Assembly (NCBI RefSeq): GCF_018491765.1 | Contig: NZ_JABWCU010000017.1 | Span: 84,908-148,907, forward strand | Direction: 5' to 3' | Length of the DNA: 64,000 nucleotides | From: Novosphingobium profundi | Lineage (GTDB): Bacteria; Pseudomonadota; Alphaproteobacteria; Sphingomonadales; Sphingomonadaceae | Shown: positions 59,232 to 64,000 of the stretch, one piece after another | Layout: each line of letters starts with the position of its first letter | Position numbering within the stretch: position 1 is the first letter of the stretch | Notes under the pieces: model-generated | What the model saw: the letters and a program-made list of their open reading frames with translations, nothing else | Databases searched by the model: none | What the model was told of the DNA's origin: nothing | Position numbers and translations under genes: made by a program

Positions 59232-60301
59232 TTCGTGGATCCCTTCTGAGTACGGCTGGCCTTGGGTGTTGCGATGGGAATTTCGCGTTCGGAAACCTGC
59301 GTCGCCATGCAGATGGCGATGTTGTTGGAGCGCTGGCCGATGTGCGCCTCGCCCAGCTGGACGCCGCCGCACTGGACCTTGAGCACGTCGTCCGGCCCCT
59401 GGCTGAGCGCGATCGTCTGGCCCACCTTGAGGTTGGTCAGTTCGCGCAAGGTCATGAATTTCTCGCCCAGCACCACGTCGACGACGACTTCGGTGTTGTA
59501 GAGCGCGCCCGCCATGTGGGCGGCCCAGATCTTGTCGCGCCCGGCCTTCTCGCCCATGAAGCGCTGCAACAGTTTGTCGCGCACCGGCTCGAGCGTGGCG
59601 TAAGGCAGCAGGATGTCGAACTTGCCGCCGCGCCCTTCCATGTCGACCCGAAAGGTGGCGACGGCGGCGATGTTGGTGGGGCCGGCGATGGCCGCGAAGC
59701 GCGGGCTCGATTCCATGCGTTCGACGGTCGGCGTGATCGTCTCGATGACCTCGAAGGATTCGGCGAAGTCGTCGAGCACGAGCTTGACCATCTTGGCCAC
59801 CAGCGCGGTCTCGATCGACGTGAAGGCCCGTCCCTCGACGCGCTGCAACTTGTTGCCCTTGCGCCCGCCCAGCAGCGCGTCGACGACCGAGTAGATCAGT
59901 CCGGAATCGACGACGACGACCCCGAAATTCTCCCATTCGGCGACCTTGAATACGCTGAACATCGCAGGCAGCGGCACGCGGTTCATGAACTCACCGAAGC
60001 GGGTCGAGGTGATGTGTTCGAGCCCGACGTCGAGTGAATCCGAAGTCATGTTGCGCATGCTCGTGGCAAACGTGCGCACCATGCCTTCGCAGACGACCTC
60101 GAGCATCGGCAGGCGCTCGTGGCTGATGACGTTCGATTCCAGCACGGCCTTGAGGCCGCTCTTGGGCGCAGCCGGCATGTCCCCGTCGAAGCCGAACAGC
60201 GCATCGATGCCGGCCTGGTCGAACGTGCCGACGGCGTCGGGGTCGAACTGCGGGGGTTCGGGAAGATCGAAGTCCTCCAGTTCCTCGAAATCACCGCTCA
60301 T
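59228..60301 (-). CDS. fliM: Flagellar motor switch protein FliM
   Basis: 357 residues. The N-terminal part holds an acidic CheY-binding-like segment (EELEDFDLPEPPQFDPDAVGTFDQAGIDALFG). The middle CheC-like domain is LPMLEVVCEGMVRTFATSMRNMTSDSLDVGLEHITSTRFGEFMNRVPLPAMFSVFKVAEWENFGVVVVDSGLIYSVVDALLGGRKG. The C-terminal SpoA domain is TNLKVGQTIALSQGPDDVLKVQCGGVQLGEAHIGQRSNNIAICMATQV. It forms the middle of the C-ring. It overlaps fliL upstream (ATGA) and the DUF6468-like gene downstream. Confidence 0.96.
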   Translation of the reverse strand: MSGDFEELEDFDLPEPPQFDPDAVGTFDQAGIDALFGFDGDMPAAPKSGLKAVLESNVISHERLPMLEVVCEGMVRTFATSMRNMTSDSLDVGLEHITSTRFGEFMNRVPLPAMFSVFKVAEWENFGVVVVDSGLIYSVVDALLGGRKGNKLQRVEGRAFTSIETALVAKMVKLVLDDFAESFEVIETITPTVERMESSPRFAAIAGPTNIAAVATFRVDMEGRGGKFDILLPYATLEPVRDKLLQRFMGEKAGRDKIWAAHMAGALYNTEVVVDVVLGEKFMTLRELTNLKVGQTIALSQGPDDVLKVQCGGVQLGEAHIGQRSNNIAICMATQVSEREIPIATPKASRTQKGSTK

Positions 60302-60789
60302 TGCTGCACCAGATCCTGGATCAGGATGTCGGTCACCGCACCGCGCCCGAACGCGCGCGTGGCCCGACGCAGCATCTCCTCCTTTATTCGGAAGACTGCC
60401 GCCGAACCGTCGAGATCGCTTGGACGCAGCTCACGCAAGAATGGCTGCAAGGCGTCGAGCAGGACGGGCAGCTTGTCCTTCAGCTCCGCCGCCTTGGCCT
60501 CGTCCGAAGCGACGACGATGAAGCGAAGCTTGAGGAAGTGCGGCTCGCCGCCTCCCGAACGCAGGTTCACCGTCACGGGCGGAACATCGACGAAGTCCGC
60601 GCTCGAAACGCCCTTGGAAAGCGCCACTTCCTCGTCCGGAGCCGAACGGTGGCTGAAATAGTAGTAGGCGCCGCCCCCGCTCGCGGCGAAGGCCAGCAGG
60701 CCGACAGCGGCGAGCATGATGAACTTCGCTCGTGGCTTGGACTTGGTCACCTCGATCGCGGGTACGTCGACGATCTCTTCGCTTGGCAC
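60298..60789 (-). CDS. fliL: Flagellar basal-body-associated protein FliL
   Basis: 163 residues. A short cytoplasmic start, a membrane helix (FIMLAAVGLLAFAASGGGAYYYF), and a periplasmic domain: DFVDVPPVTVNLRSGGGEPHFLKLRFIVVASDEAKAAELKDKLPVLLDALQPFLRELRPSDLDGSAAVFRIKEEMLRRATRAFGRGAVTDILIQDLVQQ. This is classical FliL, which rings the stator and stabilises torque. It heads fliL-fliM-DUF6468-motE with the box plus palindrome promoter. Confidence 0.95.
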   Translation of the reverse strand: MPSEEIVDVPAIEVTKSKPRAKFIMLAAVGLLAFAASGGGAYYYFSHRSAPDEEVALSKGVSSADFVDVPPVTVNLRSGGGEPHFLKLRFIVVASDEAKAAELKDKLPVLLDALQPFLRELRPSDLDGSAAVFRIKEEMLRRATRAFGRGAVTDILIQDLVQQ

Positions 60790-60869
60790 GCTTGCATCCC
60801 CTTGGCTCTCGCCGGGCGGGTCAGGTGTGATTTCGTCACTCCGGCAACCGCATCGGCAATTTCGATACT

Positions 60870-60899
60870 ATTATAGGATGACGCTCGGCAATTTTTGCC
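60870..60899. promoter_or_regulatory. fliL promoter: TATAAT box with GGCAA-N3-TTGCC palindrome, shared with flgF
   Basis: Minus strand: palindrome GGCAAAAATTGCC (60899-60887), 11 bases ending GTCATCC, then TATAAT (60875-60870). The layout matches the fliF promoter, including 11-bp spacing and the GTCATCCTATAAT string. flgF starts on the plus strand 43 bp from the palindrome, so one site may regulate both. Confidence 0.72.
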
Positions 60900-60941
60900 C
60901 GGTGCGGAATTTTGAAAGCACTTTTCGCGAGGACCCGCAAA

Positions 60942-61685
60942 ATGGACGTCTCCTCTTTCGTTCTCCTAAGTCACGAGCAGGCCCTGCGTCGCCAGCTCGA
61001 CATCACGGCCAACAACATCGCGAACGTGAACACGGTGGGGTACAAGCGCGAACAGGCGCTGTTCCACGAATATGTCGAGAACGCCGAGGAGGCCCCCGTC
61101 GAGGACGCGCGCAACACCTCCTTCGTGCTCGACTTCGGCGCCATTCACGACACCACGCAAGGCAGCTTCCAGGTCACAGGCAATCCGCTCGACGTGATGA
61201 TCGACGGCCCCGGTTACCTCAACGTGGAAAGTCCCGGCGGCGGCGTCGCCTATACCCGCGCGGGCTTTGTGAAGATTCTCCAGAACGGCGATCTTGCGAC
61301 TTCGGGTGGCCAGCGCCTGCTCGACGAGAACGGCCGCGCAATCAACATACCCGAGGACCAGATGAGCACCGTCACGATCACCGAGGATGGCTCGGTGATG
61401 GGCACCGACGGTCCGCTCGGGCGCCTTGCGGTGACGAGCTTTGCCAACGAGAACATGCTCGAAGTGCGCGGCGACGGCCTGCTCAACGGCGCCGGCGGCC
61501 AGTTCATGACCGCCGCCCAGACCCGCCTCAAGACCGGCGGTGTCGAAGGATCGAACGTCGAGCCGATCGTCGAGACCACCCACATGGTCGAGATCCTGCG
61601 CTCCTACCAGGCCAGCCAGCGCATGACCACGGACCTCGATTCCATGCGCCGCAACGCCATCGACCGTCTCAGCAAGGTCTCCTGA
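60942..61685 (+). CDS. flgF: Flagellar proximal rod protein FlgF
   Basis: The start is ATG 60942 (MDVSSFVLLSHEQALRRQLDITANNIANVNTVGYKREQALF) with GAGGA upstream; 247 residues. Rod/hook motifs: NPLDVMIDGPGYLNVE, YTRAGFVKILQNGDLATSGGQRLLDENG, VEGSNVEPIVETTHMVEILRSYQASQRMTTDLDSMRRNAIDRLS. It is the first gene of flgF-flgG-flgA-flgH and divergent from fliL. Confidence 0.95.
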   Translation: MDVSSFVLLSHEQALRRQLDITANNIANVNTVGYKREQALFHEYVENAEEAPVEDARNTSFVLDFGAIHDTTQGSFQVTGNPLDVMIDGPGYLNVESPGGGVAYTRAGFVKILQNGDLATSGGQRLLDENGRAINIPEDQMSTVTITEDGSVMGTDGPLGRLAVTSFANENMLEVRGDGLLNGAGGQFMTAAQTRLKTGGVEGSNVEPIVETTHMVEILRSYQASQRMTTDLDSMRRNAIDRLSKVS

Positions 61686-61705
61686 CCTTGCCGTGCACCG
61701 CTTGC

Positions 61706-61777
61706 CTTCGGGTCGCACCAAGGCACGCACAGACCTCCGGGGCAACGGGGGCGTAACACCACCTTCGGGTCGCACCG
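61706..61777 (+). repeat. Direct repeat in the flgF-flgG spacer
   Basis: CCTTCGGGTCGCACC occurs at 61706-61720 and 61763-61777, 57 bp apart, in an unusually long (167 bp) gap inside the operon. Meaning unknown; possibly a duplication or an RNA element before flgG. Confidence 0.5.
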
Positions 61778-61852
61778 AAATTCACGACGACACCCGCACG
61801 CAAGGGCCGGAAAGCCCGGCGGGTCGGACCTTACACCAACCAAGGAACTGCC

Positions 61853-62635
<783 letters not shown>

Positions 62636-62639
62636 TCCG

Positions 62640-63116
62640 ATGATGCGCACCTCGCTTCACTTCCTGACCCTGGGCCTCGTTTGGCTGTCCGGCGCCACCG
62701 CCTCGCAATGGGCCCACGCGGCCGAGGCCGAGGGGGACACGCCGACACCGGTCCTCTCGCATGCTGTTCCGCGCGGCCAGGCCCTCGTGGAAGCGGACTT
62801 CGAGACGCTTGCGCTTTCGGCAGGCGCGGCGCGGGGGGCGCTCACGGTCAGGCAGGCGGTCGGCCAGGAGGCCCGCCGCAACTTGCGCGCGGGCGCTCCG
62901 GTCCGCTCGGGCGACCTCGTGCCCGCGCGCCTCATCCATCGCGGCGAGAGCGTGACCATCGAGGTCGTCTCGGGCGCACTGCAGATCAGTTCGGCGGGCC
63001 GCGCGCTCGACGACGCCGCCCGCGGCGAGAACGTGCGCGTCCTCAACCTCGCCACCAATCGCACGATCGAGGGGACCGCCGAGGCCGCCGGCCGCATCGC
63101 GATCCGCATTCCCTGA
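62640..63116 (+). CDS. flgA: P-ring assembly chaperone FlgA
   Basis: About 158 residues from ATG 62640 (MMRTSLHF) or 62643. A signal peptide (SLHFLTLGLVWLSGATASQWAHAAEA) and a SAF-type domain: HAVPRGQALVEADFETLALS, LRAGAPVRSGDLVPARLIHRGESVTIEVVSGALQISSAGRALDDAARGENVRVLNLATNRTIEGTAEAAGRIAI. FlgA is a periplasmic chaperone for FlgI. It starts four bases after the flgG stop. It is shorter than enteric FlgA, which is usual in alphaproteobacteria. Confidence 0.9.
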   Translation: MMRTSLHFLTLGLVWLSGATASQWAHAAEAEGDTPTPVLSHAVPRGQALVEADFETLALSAGAARGALTVRQAVGQEARRNLRAGAPVRSGDLVPARLIHRGESVTIEVVSGALQISSAGRALDDAARGENVRVLNLATNRTIEGTAEAAGRIAIRIP

Positions 63117-63145
63117 CCTTCCCGGAACGAACAGGACCACTTCTC

Positions 63146-63913
63146 ATGACATCGCGTATTGCCCCGGCCGCGCCCACCGCGCTGGCGTTGCTCTCGCTTT
63201 CCCTCGCGCTCTCGGGCTGCGGGGCCGTCGGCCGGTTGAAGAGCGTGGGCAAGGCCCCGAAACTGAGCGCGGCCGAAGCGCCGGTCGCCCCCACGCTCGT
63301 CCCCTCGCTCGGCAATTCGACCGCCTCTGGCCGCACCGGCGCGACCGACCCCGCGCAAGCCGCCGCACCGCGCGGGGCCTCGCTGTTCCGGACCGGGGCG
63401 GGCGCCTTCTTCAACGACCAGCGCGCCTCGCGCGTGGGCGACATCGTCACCATCAAGATCAACATTGCCGACAACGCCACGGTCAACAATTCGACCACCC
63501 GCACGCGCGATGGCAGCGAGACCGGAAGCGTGGCCGCACTGCTCGGCCTCGAGGGGGTGTTCGGCAAGAACCCCTCGAGCGCGGTCGACACCAGCACGTC
63601 CTCCAGCACGGTCGGCGTGGGCGACACCAAGCGCAGCGAGCAGATCAACATGACCATCGCCGCGACGGTCGTCGGCGTCCTTCCCAACGGCAACCTGCAG
63701 ATCCGCGGCCGCCAGGAAGTGCGCGTCAACTTCGAGCTTCGCGAACTGGTCGTGACCGGCATCATCCGCCCCGAGGACATCGGGCGCGACAACTCGATCA
63801 ACCACACACAGATTGCCGACGCACGCATCAGCTACGGCGGACGCGGGCAGCTTACCGATGCCCAGCAGGCGCGCTGGGGCCAGCAGATCTACGACGCCCT
63901 CTTCCCGTTCTGA
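63146..63913 (+). CDS. flgH: Flagellar L-ring lipoprotein FlgH
   Basis: 255 residues from ATG 63146. The lipoprotein signal ends in LALSGCG. Body motifs: GASLFRTGAGAFFNDQRASRVGDIVTIKINIADNATVNNSTTRTRDGS, SEQINMTIAATVVGVLPNGNLQIRGRQEVRVNFELRELVVTGIIRPEDIGRDNSINHTQIADARISYGGRGQLTDAQQARWGQQIYDALFPF. The L-ring is the outer-membrane bushing. It is the last gene of the flgF operon and is followed by a long terminator. Confidence 0.96.
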   Translation: MTSRIAPAAPTALALLSLSLALSGCGAVGRLKSVGKAPKLSAAEAPVAPTLVPSLGNSTASGRTGATDPAQAAAPRGASLFRTGAGAFFNDQRASRVGDIVTIKINIADNATVNNSTTRTRDGSETGSVAALLGLEGVFGKNPSSAVDTSTSSSTVGVGDTKRSEQINMTIAATVVGVLPNGNLQIRGRQEVRVNFELRELVVTGIIRPEDIGRDNSINHTQIADARISYGGRGQLTDAQQARWGQQIYDALFPF

Positions 63914-63952
63914 GGCAACGATCGCCGGCTCCGACCCCGGCGCGCTTCAGCC

Positions 63953-64000
63953 GACACGAAAAAGGCCCTTCCCCATTACGGGAAGGGCCTTTTTCGTGTC
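63953..64000. terminator. Long bidirectional terminator at the right edge (21-bp stem)
   Basis: Perfect 21-bp inverted repeat: arms 63953-63973 and 63980-64000, loop CATTAC. A tract on the left, T tract (GGCCTTTTT) on the right. It may extend past the window. Confidence 0.9.

Overview
The window is GC-rich chromosomal DNA from an alphaproteobacterium, most likely a sphingomonad (Novosphingobium/Sphingobium-like). The evidence is the alphaproteobacterial flagellar accessory genes (flaF, flbT, motE, a DUF6468-type gene), a che operon in the rhizobial order cheA-W-R-B-Y-D-T, and the general protein make-up. Species cannot be fixed from the sequence alone. No tRNA, rRNA, CRISPR array, insertion sequence or integrase was seen.

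Region 1 (1-10.4 kb) is not flagellar. It holds the 3' end of an OtsA-like trehalose-6-phosphate synthase, two different L,D-transpeptidases, a pair of unlike palindromic repeats, and a three-gene SMC-like operon jetA-jetB-jetC (Wadjet/MksFEB type) that lacks the jetD nuclease gene. A DUF454 membrane protein and a small unknown protein follow.

Region 2 (10.4-33.2 kb) is a flagellar cluster. On the minus strand run fliG-fliH, then fliF-fliN-(FlbD-like HTH)-flhA-fliK-flgD. The plus strand carries a FlaEY-like exported beta-propeller protein, flgB, an XRE-type regulator and a GGDEF/EAL protein. The minus strand then has flgC-fliE-fliQ-fliR-flhB and flgI-flgJ(rod)-flgN, and the plus strand a second, short fliN with fliO and fliP.

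Region 3 (32.7-41.5 kb) is one motility/chemotaxis operon on the minus strand: motA, STAS protein, cheY, cheA, cheW, cheR, cheB, cheY, cheD, cheT-like, motB, FliL-like protein. Most joints are ATGA/GTGA overlaps.

Region 4 (41.7-47 kb) is regulatory: flaF, a FixL-like membrane kinase with a FixJ-like regulator, and an unusual sigma-factor-like protein.

Region 5 (47.1-64 kb) completes the flagellum. It has flbT-fliI-fliJ-(lytic transglycosylase) on the minus strand, flgE-flgK-flgL on the plus strand, a TPR protein with a small membrane protein, a second FliL-like protein, fliL-fliM-(DUF6468-like)-motE on the minus strand, and flgF-flgG-flgA-flgH on the plus strand. Flagellin (fliC), its cap (fliD) and fliS are not in the window.

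The most interesting pattern is regulatory. Many flagellar operons start with the box CATCC-TATAAT/G. Two of them (fliF, fliL) also carry the palindrome GGCAA-N3-TTGCC at an identical 11-bp spacing upstream of that box. The same cluster encodes two candidate readers: a FlbD-type Fis-HTH protein without an AAA+ domain, and a sigma-like protein with region 2 but no recognisable region 4. Together they may form a sigma-54-independent flagellar regulatory circuit; this is inference.
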